From positions 1 to 35,814 of the forward strand of contig JALHOU010000018.1 of the NCBI GenBank assembly GCA_022842825.1: a stretch of 35,814 nt of DNA. Direction: 5' to 3'. Position numbers and translations under genes: made by a program. This stretch comes from Rubrivivax sp. (lineage in GTDB: Bacteria > Pseudomonadota > Gammaproteobacteria > Burkholderiales > Burkholderiaceae_C). The notes beneath the pieces are model-generated. The model was not told where the DNA came from. It searched no databases and was given only the letters and a program-made list of their open reading frames with translations. The first letter of the stretch is position 1. Each line of letters begins with the position of its first letter. Below are positions 1 to 8,925 of this stretch, in pieces.

Positions 1-2
1 GC

Positions 3-3000
3 CTCGCCGGGTTGGCGCCACCGCCGCCGGAGCCGCTGCCACCGCCGGCCCCCGTGCCGGCGCCGCGGGCGCCCGCATCCGCGGGCGGCACCGGTCTCGA
101 AGACGACGACGAAATGCGCGGCGTCTTCATCGAGGAGGCGCGCGAGGTGCTCGCCGAGGCCACCGCGTCGCTCGAGCGCTTGGCGGACACGCCCGAAAGC
201 ACCACCGAGCTGACGGGCGTGCGGCGCGCCTTCCACACCCTCAAAGGCAGTTCGCGCATGGTCGGGCTGGCCGCATTCGGCGAGGCCGCCTGGGGCTGCG
301 AGCAGCTCTACAACGCCCGCTTGGCGCAGTCACCGCGCATGGACGGACCGCTGCGCGAGTTCACGCAGGAGGCGCTTGCCTACCTCACCGACTGGATGGA
401 GGCGATCGCCGCCGGCCGTGACGACGGCCATCGGGCCGACGCCGTCTGCGCCGCGGCCGACGCCTTGCGCACCGAGGGCCGGCGCGTTGCGATCCCGCCG
501 CCGCACGTGCCCACCGTGGCCGAGGTGCGGCCGCGTGCTGTGCCCGAAGTGCCGACCATCATCATGCCGCGGCGCGAGGGAACGGCCGTCGTGGCCCCCA
601 GCGAGCCGCGGACCGTGGCGCTGCCGGGCCGGGGCGACGCCGCGGCCACCCCGACACCGGCGCCCGAGGAGCAACCCCGAACCGTGGCGCTTCCGGGCCG
701 GCCGAAGCGGGAGGCGGCGCCCGCCTCGGGCTTCGGCTTCACGCTCGATCTCTCCGAGCCGTTGCCCCCGGCGTCGCCGGCCGGGGTGCAGCGCCTGGCC
801 GAGCAGGTGCCCGAACTGCCGCGTCCGGAAGACCTGGACCTGCGGCCATTGTCGGCCGCGCCGCGGTTCGGCGACGCGCTGCCAACGCTCGAGGCCGCCG
901 ACGAGGTGCCCACAGGCCCCGGCGAGCTCGACGCACCGCTGGACCTCGACCTGCCGGCCTTGCCTGCCACGTCAGCGGCGCCCCAAGCGCGTTCAGTGCC
1001 CGTGCCGCCGCTGCCGGTGCTGCCCGAGTTCGGCCTGACGTCGGCGCCCGCCGCCCCCGAGGTGCCGGTGCCGGAGGTGGCCTCGTTCGATCTCGATCTC
1101 GGTAGCTTCGAAGAGGCCACGCCGGCCGGTGTTCCGGCCCTGCCCGACATCGATCTGGGTGCTCCTTCGTCGCGATCCGGTCTTTCCGACCTGCCGGCGG
1201 GCGACGCGCAGTCGCTGGACATCGATGCCGATGAGCTCGAGCGCGTCTTCGCAACCGAGCCGATCGCGCGTGAGACACGAGATGGGTCGCCGGTGCCGGA
1301 GTCGTCGGTGCTGGACGAGCCGCTCAAGGTCATCGGCCCGCTGCGCATCTCGATCCCGCTGTTCAACATCTTCCTCAATGAGGCCGACGAGCTCTCGCGA
1401 CGACTCGTGACGGAGCTGGCGGAGTGGGGCGTCGAGCCCGGCCGGCAGCCCGTGCCCGAGAGCAGCGTGGCGCTGGCGCACTCGCTGGCCGGCACCTCGG
1501 CCACGGTCGGCTACCTGGAACTCTCCGGCTTGGCTCGAGCGCTTGAGCACGCGCTGGCGCGTTCCCATGCCCACGGCCGGGGTCGGCGCGGCGAGCCACC
1601 GCTGTTCAGCGACGCGGCCGACGAGATCCGCCGCCTGCTGCATCAGTTCGCGGCCGGGTTCCTGCCGCCGGCGTCGCCGCAGATCATGGAGCGCCTGCTC
1701 GAGCACGAGCACCTGCCCGAACCCGGCGCGCTGGGCGACGTGCCCGGCGTCGCAGTCGAGATCTCGGACTTCCTGCCCCTGCTGGCCGAGCCCGAGCCCG
1801 GCGCGGCGGTGCGGGGCGACGCCTTCGACGACGACGAGGACCTCGACGCCGTCGATGCCGTCGACGAAGAGCTCTTTCCGGTCTTCGACGAAGAAGCGGC
1901 CGAACTCCTGCCGCAATTGCAGGCCCGCCTGCGCGAATGGCACGAGCATCCTGGCGATCGCGATGCGCCTTCGGCCTGCATGCGCACGCTGCACACGCTG
2001 AAGGGCGGCGCCCGCCTGGCCGGCGCCATGCGCCTGGGCGAGATGGCGCACCGGCTGGAGACGGCGATCGAGCGGCTGGCCGGCCACGGCGCCGTGCATG
2101 CCGACGAGATCGAGCCCTTGCTGCTGCGCTCGGACCGCATGGCTGCCGTGCTCGAAGCGCTGCGCCGTGCCGCGCAGGTCGAGCCGGCTCCAGGGGCGCC
2201 GGCCGCGGTGGCGGCTGCACCGGCCCAGGTTCCGGCGCCTCCGCCCGCGCAACCGCTGCAGCCGGCGTTGCCGTCGGCGCCCGAGGCGACCAAGCCGCTG
2301 GCCCGGCCGGCACCGGCAACGGTGTCCGCCTCGTCACCGAACGTCGTGCCTTTTCCCGGCCCCGTACCCACCCGCGAGCCGGCGCTGGCCGCCGCGGCGC
2401 GCCGGGCTGGCCCGGCGGGCGTGCCGATCGACTGGCAACGCTTCCGGGCCGGTAGCGCGGCGCTCGTCGAACAGGTGGAACGCACGATCGCCGGTGCCGG
2501 CGCGGCCGTGCGCGTGCGCGCCGGCCTGCTCGACCGCCTTGTCAGCCATGCCGGCGAGGTGAGCATCACGCGCGAGCGCATCGCCGGCGAGATGAAGCAG
2601 CTCACCGGCTCGCTGTCCGAGCTCACCGACAGCCTCGAGCGCATGCGGCGGCAGTTGCGCGACATCGAGCTGCAGGCCGAGACGCAGATCAGCTCGCGCA
2701 TGGAGAACGCGCGCGCTGCGGGCGAGACCTTCGATCCGCTCGAGATGGACCGCTTCACGCGCTTCCAGGAACTCACGCGCTTCATGGCCGAGTCGGTGGC
2801 CGACGTGGCAACGCTGCAGCGCACGGTGCAACGCACCTTGCAGTCGACCGAAGACGAGCTCGCTGCGCAGGCGCGCCTGACGCGCGAGCTGCAGGACGAC
2901 CTGCTGCGTACGCGCATGGTGGAGTTCGAGAGCGCCTCCGATCGTCTGTACCGCACCGTGCGCCAGGCAGGCAAGGAGACCGGCAAGCAGGTGCGGCTGG

Positions 3001-4331
3001 ACATCGTGGGCGGCGCGATCGAACTCGACCGCGGCGTCCTGGAGCGCATGGCCGGCCCGTTCGAGCACCTGCTGCGCAACAGCGTCGTGCACGGCATTGA
3101 GCCGCCGGACAAGCGCCGCGCCGCCGGCAAGGACCCCACCGGCCGCGTCGTCGTGCAGGTGGCCCAGGCCGGCAACGAGGTGGCCGTCGAGTTCGGCGAC
3201 GACGGCGGTGGCTTCGACTACGAGCGCATCCGTGCGCGCGCCGAGGAGCGCGGCCTCATCGAGCCGGACCAGGACATGGGTGATGCCGATCTGGCGCAGC
3301 TCGTCTTCGCGCCCGGCTTCTCGACGGCCGAGACGGTGAGCGAGCTCGCGGGCCGCGGCGTCGGCTTGGACGTCGTGCGCGCCGAAGTGAATGCCATGGG
3401 TGGGCGCATCGAGACCACCAGCGCGCGCGGCCAGGGCACGCGCTTCCGTCTGCTGCTGCCACTGACGACCGCGGTGACGCAAGTCGTCAACCTGCGCTGC
3501 GGCGAGCTCCTGGTGTCGGTCCCCTCGACGCTGGTCGAGGTGGTCAAACGCGTGCCGCGCACCGAGACCGACGCCGCCTACGCCAGCGGCAGCTTCGACT
3601 TCAACGGCGAACGCGTTCCCTTCTACTGGCTGGCCGCCTTGCTGCAGGCGGGTACCCGTGGCGACACGAGCGCGCGTTCGCAGACGCTGGTGGTCATCCG
3701 CAGTGCGGCGCAGCGCGTCGCCATCCACGTCGACGAGGTTGTCGGCAACCAGGAAGTGGTGGTCAAGAACGTCGGGCCGCAACTGTCGCGCCTGCCGGGC
3801 CTGGTGGGCGTCACCCTGCTGCCTTCGGGTGCCGTGGCGCTGATCTACAACCCCGTGGCGTTGGCCGCGGTGTATGCCGAGAGCGCGCGCTCGCGCATGA
3901 CGCAACCGGTGCGCCCGGCCGGGCCGAAGTCCGACCAGGCCGCGTCGGCCGTATCGCCGTTGGTGCTGGTCGTGGACGACTCGCTCACCGTGCGCCGCGT
4001 CACGCAACGCCTGCTCACGCGCGAAGGCTACCGTGTTGTCACGGCGAAGGACGGCCTCGAAGCACTCGAACGCCTGGCCGAAGAGCGGCCGGTGGTGGTG
4101 CTGTCGGACATCGAGATGCCGCGCATGGACGGCTTCGATCTCGTGCGCAACATCCGCGCCGACGAGCGTCTGGCCGACTTGGCGGTGATCATGATTACCT
4201 CGCGCATAGCGCAGAAGCATCGCGACTACGCCGCCGAACTGGGGGTCGACCACTACCTCGGCAAGCCGTACTCCGAGGACGAGCTGCTGTCGCTGGTGGC
4301 GCGCTACGCTCACGGGGAGACCCTGGTCTGA
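3..4331 (+). CDS. ChpA/PilL-like hybrid histidine kinase (5' end outside window)
   Basis: CheA-family sensor kinase, probably of a type IV pilus/twitching chemosensory system. The frame is open to the left edge, and the first possible start (TTG at 12) begins inside a Pro/Ala linker, so the N-terminus lies outside. Residues are counted from 12. Three histidine phosphotransfer (Hpt) domains are visible: one with HTLKGSS (His75), a diverged one with HSLAGTS (His490), and one with HTLKGG (His661). Pro/Ala-rich linkers separate them. Next come a dimerisation helix pair (about 840-980), an ATPase domain with its N-box near Asn1023 and glycine boxes DDGGG and GRGVGLD, a CheW-like domain (about 1160-1290) and a C-terminal receiver with phospho-acceptor Asp1366 and the late KP motif. 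No membrane segments are seen, so it is cytosolic. Several Hpt domains plus CheW and receiver fit ChpA/PilL. The pil genes would be upstream, so the pathway assignment is inferred. Confidence 0.88.
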   Translation, partial: LAGLAPPPPEPLPPPAPVPAPRAPASAGGTGLEDDDEMRGVFIEEAREVLAEATASLERLADTPESTTELTGVRRAFHTLKGSSRMVGLAAFGEAAWGCEQLYNARLAQSPRMDGPLREFTQEALAYLTDWMEAIAAGRDDGHRADAVCAAADALRTEGRRVAIPPPHVPTVAEVRPRAVPEVPTIIMPRREGTAVVAPSEPRTVALPGRGDAAATPTPAPEEQPRTVALPGRPKREAAPASGFGFTLDLSEPLPPASPAGVQRLAEQVPELPRPEDLDLRPLSAAPRFGDALPTLEAADEVPTGPGELDAPLDLDLPALPATSAAPQARSVPVPPLPVLPEFGLTSAPAAPEVPVPEVASFDLDLGSFEEATPAGVPALPDIDLGAPSSRSGLSDLPAGDAQSLDIDADELERVFATEPIARETRDGSPVPESSVLDEPLKVIGPLRISIPLFNIFLNEADELSRRLVTELAEWGVEPGRQPVPESSVALAHSLAGTSATVGYLELSGLARALEHALARSHAHGRGRRGEPPLFSDAADEIRRLLHQFAAGFLPPASPQIMERLLEHEHLPEPGALGDVPGVAVEISDFLPLLAEPEPGAAVRGDAFDDDEDLDAVDAVDEELFPVFDEEAAELLPQLQARLREWHEHPGDRDAPSACMRTLHTLKGGARLAGAMRLGEMAHRLETAIERLAGHGAVHADEIEPLLLRSDRMAAVLEALRRAAQVEPAPGAPAAVAAAPAQVPAPPPAQPLQPALPSAPEATKPLARPAPATVSASSPNVVPFPGPVPTREPALAAAARRAGPAGVPIDWQRFRAGSAALVEQVERTIAGAGAAVRVRAGLLDRLVSHAGEVSITRERIAGEMKQLTGSLSELTDSLERMRRQLRDIELQAETQISSRMENARAAGETFDPLEMDRFTRFQELTRFMAESVADVATLQRTVQRTLQSTEDELAAQARLTRELQDDLLRTRMVEFESASDRLYRTVRQAGKETGKQVRLDIVGGAIELDRGVLERMAGPFEHLLRNSVVHGIEPPDKRRAAGKDPTGRVVVQVAQAGNEVAVEFGDDGGGFDYERIRARAEERGLIEPDQDMGDADLAQLVFAPGFSTAETVSELAGRGVGLDVVRAEVNAMGGRIETTSARGQGTRFRLLLPLTTAVTQVVNLRCGELLVSVPSTLVEVVKRVPRTETDAAYASGSFDFNGERVPFYWLAALLQAGTRGDTSARSQTLVVIRSAAQRVAIHVDEVVGNQEVVVKNVGPQLSRLPGLVGVTLLPSGAVALIYNPVALAAVYAESARSRMTQPVRPAGPKSDQAASAVSPLVLVVDDSLTVRRVTQRLLTREGYRVVTAKDGLEALERLAEERPVVVLSDIEMPRMDGFDLVRNIRADERLADLAVIMITSRIAQKHRDYAAELGVDHYLGKPYSEDELLSLVARYAHGETLV
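606..702 (+). repeat. Duplicated PRTVALPGR segment in the kinase linker
   Basis: The nine-residue segment PRTVALPGR occurs twice in the linker after the first Hpt domain, at residues 199-207 and 222-230 (bases 606-632 and 675-701). The two DNA copies differ at synonymous positions. The surrounding linker is low-complexity Pro/Ala, so exact conservation of this peptide stands out. Confidence 0.7.
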
Positions 4332-4408
4332 TCGCGGTGGGACGGCGAGAAGGCAGCCGCTGGCGGCGCCGAGTGCCCCCGTGCCCGGTGCCGCGGCGGC
4401 CCCGGCGC

Positions 4409-4414
4409 TAGACT
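4409..4414 (+). promoter_or_regulatory. Possible -10 box of the efflux operon
   Basis: TAGACT lies in the gap between the kinase gene and the efflux operon and matches four of six bases of the sigma-70 -10 consensus. No convincing -35 box is visible at the usual distance. Its position ahead of the 4442-4463 palindrome is consistent with a promoter/operator arrangement. Confidence 0.3.
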
Positions 4415-4441
4415 CGCGGCCCCGCGATCCCGACGCAGCAC

Positions 4442-4463
4442 GCTTGGTGCCTCGCCACCAAGC
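4442..4463. promoter_or_regulatory. Perfect 8-bp inverted repeat, candidate operator
   Basis: The arms GCTTGGTG and CACCAAGC are perfectly complementary and separated by six bases. The repeat lies between the possible -10 box at 4409 and the start region of the membrane fusion protein gene. No T-run follows, so an intrinsic terminator is unlikely. An operator for a local repressor or an RNA hairpin in the leader is possible, but no regulator gene is adjacent. Confidence 0.35.
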
Positions 4464-4478
4464 CGGTTGCCGCCTCGA

Positions 4479-5768
4479 ATGAACCCACCAGTCTCTCGGA
4501 TGACGGCCGGCGGCGAGCCCGGCCGCCCAGGCCGTCCAACCCGCGCAAGCCTGCCCGCGCGCTCTACCGTACGCGTACATCAGGTGCACCGGGGGCGGCG
4601 CTGCACGGCCTTGTGCCTGGTCCTGTGCTGCCTCAGCCTCGAGGGCGCGCTGGCTGCCGATGCGAGCGTCGGCAAGGCTGCGGCGGGTGCTTCGCCGGCC
4701 GCGGCGCGGCCGGCGCTCACGGTGACTGTCGTGTCGCCGGCACCGGTGGCCTGGCCGCAGGTGGTGTCGGCCAACGGCTCGATCTTCGCGTGGCAGGAAG
4801 CCAGCGTCGGTTCAGAGACGCCCGGCTGGCGCATCGCCGAAGTGCGTGCCCAGGTCGGCGACGTCGTGCGCCGCGGCCAGGTGCTGGCCGTCTTCGCCAC
4901 CGAGCTGGCCGAGGCCGATCTCGCGCAGCAGCGTGCCGCGCTGGCCGAAGCCGAGGCGTTGCTCGTCGAGGCGACGGCCAACGCCAACCGCGCCCGTGAT
5001 CTGCAGCCCAGCGGCGTGCTCAGCGCACAGCAGACGCAGCAGTTGCTTACTGCCGAGCGCACTGCCGTGGCGCGGCTGGAGGCGCAGAAGGCCGCGCTCG
5101 CCGCGCAGCAACTGCGGCTCAAGCAGGCGCAGGTGTTGGCTCCCGATCATGGCATCGTCTCGACGCGGCTGGCCACCGTCGGCGCCGTCGTGCAGCCGGG
5201 GCAAGAGCTGTTCCGGCTCATCCGGCAGGGCCGCCTGGAGTGGCGCGCCGAGGTGGCGGCGGCAGACCTGGCGCTGATCAAGGTCGGACAAGCCGTGCGC
5301 GTGAATCCGGTGGGCGCGGCGCCCAGCGCCGGCCGCGTGCGCATGGTCGCGCCCACGGTCGATGCGGCCACGCGCAACGGGCTCGTCTTTGTCGACCTCC
5401 TGCCGCCAGGCTCCGCGGCGACTGCAGGCGCGTCGGCGGTCGTGGCCGTCCCGGGCATCGCGCGGGCCGGCATGTTCGCCCGCGGCGAGTTCGAGGTCGG
5501 CAACGGCCAGGCGCTGACTCTGCCGCAGACCGCCGTGCTGCAGCGCGAGGGCTTCAGCTACGTGTTCAAGGTCGGTGTCGACCAGAAGGTGCAGCAGGTC
5601 AAGGTCAGTGTCGGCCGACGGGTCGGCGAGCGCATCGAGATCACGGGCGGGCTCGAGCCCGCTGCGCGGGTCGTCGCGCAGGGCGCCGGCTTCCTGGGCG
5701 ACGGCGATCTCGTGCGCGTGGTGCAGTCGACGGGTGCCGCCGTCGTGCCGGCGACGGCGTCGAAGTGA
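4479..5768 (+). CDS. RND efflux periplasmic adaptor (membrane fusion protein, HlyD/AcrA family)
   Basis: Adaptor that links an inner-membrane RND pump to an outer-membrane channel. The mature part has a barrel-sandwich (biotinyl-lipoyl-like) hybrid domain split by a long Ala/Gln/Glu-rich alpha-helical hairpin, then a beta-barrel and a membrane-proximal domain, ending in a Thr/Ala-rich tail. The start is uncertain. ATG at 4479 and ATG at 4500 both leave a long tail before the hydrophobic signal segment (CTALCLVLCCLSLEGALAA). GTG at 4584 would put that segment right at the N-terminus, as a normal signal peptide, so the true protein may be about 394 residues. The stop is 49 bases before the pump gene, so the two are almost certainly co-transcribed. 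No outer-membrane factor gene is present, and a shared TolC-like channel encoded elsewhere is inferred. Confidence 0.85.
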   Translation: MNPPVSRMTAGGEPGRPGRPTRASLPARSTVRVHQVHRGRRCTALCLVLCCLSLEGALAADASVGKAAAGASPAAARPALTVTVVSPAPVAWPQVVSANGSIFAWQEASVGSETPGWRIAEVRAQVGDVVRRGQVLAVFATELAEADLAQQRAALAEAEALLVEATANANRARDLQPSGVLSAQQTQQLLTAERTAVARLEAQKAALAAQQLRLKQAQVLAPDHGIVSTRLATVGAVVQPGQELFRLIRQGRLEWRAEVAAADLALIKVGQAVRVNPVGAAPSAGRVRMVAPTVDAATRNGLVFVDLLPPGSAATAGASAVVAVPGIARAGMFARGEFEVGNGQALTLPQTAVLQREGFSYVFKVGVDQKVQQVKVSVGRRVGERIEITGGLEPAARVVAQGAGFLGDGDLVRVVQSTGAAVVPATASK

Positions 5769-5817
5769 GCCGCGGGGAGCAGCCGATGCCCGCCGCCACT
5801 TGCCGGGGAGCCCGGCC

Positions 5818-8800
5818 ATGAACGTCTCCGCCTGGTGCATCCGCAACCCGATCCCGGCAGTGATGCTCTTCGTGATGCTGTCGCTGGCGGGGCTGCTCGG
5901 GTTCAAGTCGATGAAGGTGCAGCAGTTCCCGGACATCGACCTGCCCACCATCAACATCACCGCCAGCCTGCCCGGTGCCGCGCCGGCGCAGCTCGAGACC
6001 GAGGTCGCCCGCAAGATCGAGAACGCGGTCGCCGCGCTGCAGGGCGTGAAGAACATCTACACGAAGGTGCAGGATGGCGTGGCCATCGTCACCGTCGAGT
6101 TCCGCCTCGAGAAGCCGACGCAGGAGGCGCTGGACGATACGCGCGCCGCGGTGTCGCGCATCCGCTCCGATCTGCCGGCCGACCTGCGCGAGCCGGTGAT
6201 CACCAAGCTCGATCTCGCCGGCACGCCCATCCTCACCTACACGGTGGCCTCTGACCGCATGGACGACGAGGCGCTGTCGTGGTTTGTCGACAACCAGGTC
6301 GCCAAGGCCGTGCTCGCCGTGCGCGGCGTCGGCTCGGTGGCCCGCGTCGGCGGCGCGACACGCGAGGTGCGCGTCGAACTCGACCCGGCGCGGCTGCTGG
6401 CGCTCAATGCCAGCGCCGCCGACATCTCGCGCCAGCTGCGTGCGATGCAGCAGGAGGCGCCCGGGGGCCGCGCCGATGTCGGCGGCATCGAACAGAGCGT
6501 GCGCACCATCGCCACCGTGGCGAGCGCCGCCGAGCTGGCGCGCATGGAGATCACGCTTGGCGACGGGCGCCGCATCCGCCTCGACCAGGTGGCAGTGGTC
6601 GCCGACACCGTGAGCGAGCAGCGCAGCGCCGCGCTCGTCGATGGCAAGGCGGCGGTCGGCTTCGAGGTCGTGCGCTCGCGGGGCGCGAGCGAGACCGATG
6701 TCGCCGACGGTGTGCGCGCCGCCTTGGCCAGGCTCGGAGCCGAACACCCGGACATCAAGACAACCGAGGTGTTCAACTTCGTCGAGCCCACCGTCGAGAA
6801 CTTCCACGGCTCGATGCTGCTGCTCATCGAGGGCGCGGTGCTCGCCGTCATCGTCGTGTGGCTGTTCCTGCGCGACTGGCGCGCCACGCTGGTGGCGGCC
6901 ACGGCGCTGCCGCTGTCGGTGCTGCCGGCCTTTGCGGTGATGCATTACCTGTTCGGCTTCTCGCTCAACGTGGTCACGCTGCTCAGCCTGTCGCTGGTCG
7001 TCGGCATCCTCGTCGACGACGCGATCGTCGAGATCGAGAACATCGTGCGCCACCAGCGCATGGGCAAGACGCCCTACGTGGCCGCGATGGAGGCGGCCGA
7101 CGAGATCGGCCTGGCCGTCATTGCCACCACCTTCACGCTCATCGCCGTCTTCCTGCCCACCGCGTTCATGGCCGGCGTGCCGGGCAAGTTCTTCGTGCAG
7201 TTCGGCTGGACGGCGGCGATCGCGGTGTTCTTCTCGCTCGTCGTCGCGCGCATGCTGACGCCGATGATGGCCGCCTATGTGCTCAGGCCGCCGAAGAAGG
7301 CGCACGCGGACCCCGGCTGGATGCGGCTGTACCTGCGCTGGGCCGCGTTCTGCCTGAGGCACCGCATCGTGACGATGCTGGCGACGGCGGTCTTCTTCGT
7401 CGGCAGCTTCGGGCTCGTGGGCCTGCTGCCGACGGGGTTCATCCCGCCCGACGATTTCGGCCAGACGCAGGTGTCGCTCACGCTCCCGCCGGGCTCGACC
7501 TTCCCGCAGTCGCTGACGGCGGCCGAGCAGGCGCGCAAGCTCGTGCAGGGCCACAAGCAGGTGCTGCTCGTCTACACCACCGTGGGCGGCGGCAGCACCG
7601 GAGCCGACATCTGGACCCCGGGCGGCGGCCTGCCCGACGTGCGCAAGGCGACGCTCACGATCAAGCTCACGCACCGCAACGACCGCCCCGGCATCAGCAA
7701 GCAGGACGTGGAGAGCGACCTGCGCCGCGCGCTCGAGGTGCTGCCCGGGGTGCGCGTGAAGGTCGGCTTCGGGCAGAGCAGCGAGAAGTACGTGCTCGTG
7801 CTCGCCGGCGAGGACGGCGCCGCGCTCACCGCGCATGCCGCGAAGGTCGAGCGCGAGCTGCGCACGCTGCCCGGCATCGGCAACGTCACCTCGAGCTCCA
7901 GCCTCGTGCGGCCGGAGCTCATCGTGCGGCCCGACTTCGCGAAGGCGGCCGACCTCGGCGTCACCTCGGCGGCCATCGCCGACACGCTGCGCATCGCCAC
8001 CGCCGGCGACTTCGACCAGAGCCTGCCCAAGCTCAACCTCGCGCAACGCCAGGTGCCGATCGTCGTGCGCCTGCCGGCCTCTGCCCGCACCGACCTCGCG
8101 CTGCTCGAGCGGCTGCCGGTGCCGGGCCGCAACGGCCCGGTCGTGCTGGGCAACGTGGCCAGCGTCGCCATCGACAGCGGCCCGGCCGAGATCGACCGCT
8201 ACAACCGGCAGCGCAACGTCAATTTCGAGATCGAGCTGAACCAGCAGCCGCTGGGCGCGGTGAAGGAGGCGGCACTGGCGCTCCCCACGCTCGCCAAGCT
8301 GCCCCCCGGCATCCTCGTCACCGAGATCGGCGACGCCGAGGCGATGGCCGAGCTGTTCGAGAGCTTCGGCCTGGCGATGCTCACCGGCGTGCTGTGCATC
8401 TACATCGTGCTCGTGCTGCTGTTCAAGGACTTCGTGCAGCCGGTCACCATCCTCGGCGCACTGGTGCTGTCGATCCCGGGCGCCTTCGTCGCGCTCTTCG
8501 TCACGCACACGGCGCTGTCGATGCCGAGCATGATCGGCCTCATCATGCTGATGGGCATCGCGACGAAGAACTCGATCCTGCTCGTGGACTACGTGATCAT
8601 GGCGCGCCGCGATCACGGCATGGCGCGCCTGGAGGCGGTGCTCGACGCCTGTCACAAGCGCGCCCGGCCGATCGTCATGACCACCATCGCCATGGCTGCC
8701 GGCATGCTGCCCATTGCGCTGGGCATCGGCGTCGACCCGAGCTTCCGGGCGCCCATGGCCATCGTGGTCATCGGAGGCCTCATCACCTCCACGTTCCTGA

Positions 8801-8925
8801 GCCTGCTCGTGATCCCGGTGCTTTTCACCTACGTCGACGACGCCATCGCACTCCTGCGCCGCCTGCTGCGCCTGAAGCCGCGCGTGCACGCGAAGGCCGG
8901 CGCCGCCGCGAGTCCCGTGGCATGA
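5818..8925 (+). CDS. RND multidrug/metabolite efflux pump (AcrB/HAE1-type permease)
   Basis: Proton-driven inner-membrane pump of 1035 residues, the usual size for the family. It begins MNVSAWCIRNPI, typical of HAE1-type RND proteins, with the first membrane helix at about 12-30. The paired aspartates of the proton relay in TM4 are seen (Asp400, Asp401 in GILVDDAIVEIEN), and the matching lysine in TM10 is Lys917 (GIATKNSILLVDY), so the pump looks functional. Two large periplasmic loops and about twelve membrane helices are evident. A GGGGAG-like ribosome-binding site lies 10 bases before the ATG. The upstream gene is its adaptor. The downstream hydrolase starts inside its stop codon (ATGA overlap), indicating translational coupling. 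The substrate cannot be read from the sequence. An assignment to a named pump (MdtB/C, MexF and so on) is not supported. Confidence 0.93.
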   Translation: MNVSAWCIRNPIPAVMLFVMLSLAGLLGFKSMKVQQFPDIDLPTINITASLPGAAPAQLETEVARKIENAVAALQGVKNIYTKVQDGVAIVTVEFRLEKPTQEALDDTRAAVSRIRSDLPADLREPVITKLDLAGTPILTYTVASDRMDDEALSWFVDNQVAKAVLAVRGVGSVARVGGATREVRVELDPARLLALNASAADISRQLRAMQQEAPGGRADVGGIEQSVRTIATVASAAELARMEITLGDGRRIRLDQVAVVADTVSEQRSAALVDGKAAVGFEVVRSRGASETDVADGVRAALARLGAEHPDIKTTEVFNFVEPTVENFHGSMLLLIEGAVLAVIVVWLFLRDWRATLVAATALPLSVLPAFAVMHYLFGFSLNVVTLLSLSLVVGILVDDAIVEIENIVRHQRMGKTPYVAAMEAADEIGLAVIATTFTLIAVFLPTAFMAGVPGKFFVQFGWTAAIAVFFSLVVARMLTPMMAAYVLRPPKKAHADPGWMRLYLRWAAFCLRHRIVTMLATAVFFVGSFGLVGLLPTGFIPPDDFGQTQVSLTLPPGSTFPQSLTAAEQARKLVQGHKQVLLVYTTVGGGSTGADIWTPGGGLPDVRKATLTIKLTHRNDRPGISKQDVESDLRRALEVLPGVRVKVGFGQSSEKYVLVLAGEDGAALTAHAAKVERELRTLPGIGNVTSSSSLVRPELIVRPDFAKAADLGVTSAAIADTLRIATAGDFDQSLPKLNLAQRQVPIVVRLPASARTDLALLERLPVPGRNGPVVLGNVASVAIDSGPAEIDRYNRQRNVNFEIELNQQPLGAVKEAALALPTLAKLPPGILVTEIGDAEAMAELFESFGLAMLTGVLCIYIVLVLLFKDFVQPVTILGALVLSIPGAFVALFVTHTALSMPSMIGLIMLMGIATKNSILLVDYVIMARRDHGMARLEAVLDACHKRARPIVMTTIAMAAGMLPIALGIGVDPSFRAPMAIVVIGGLITSTFLSLLVIPVLFTYVDDAIALLRRLLRLKPRVHAKAGAAASPVA

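Noticed and set aside
12-14. TTG at 12 as the true start of the kinase gene
   Set aside because: The frame is open to the window edge, and the residues there are in a Pro/Ala linker. Family proteins have more N-terminal domains.
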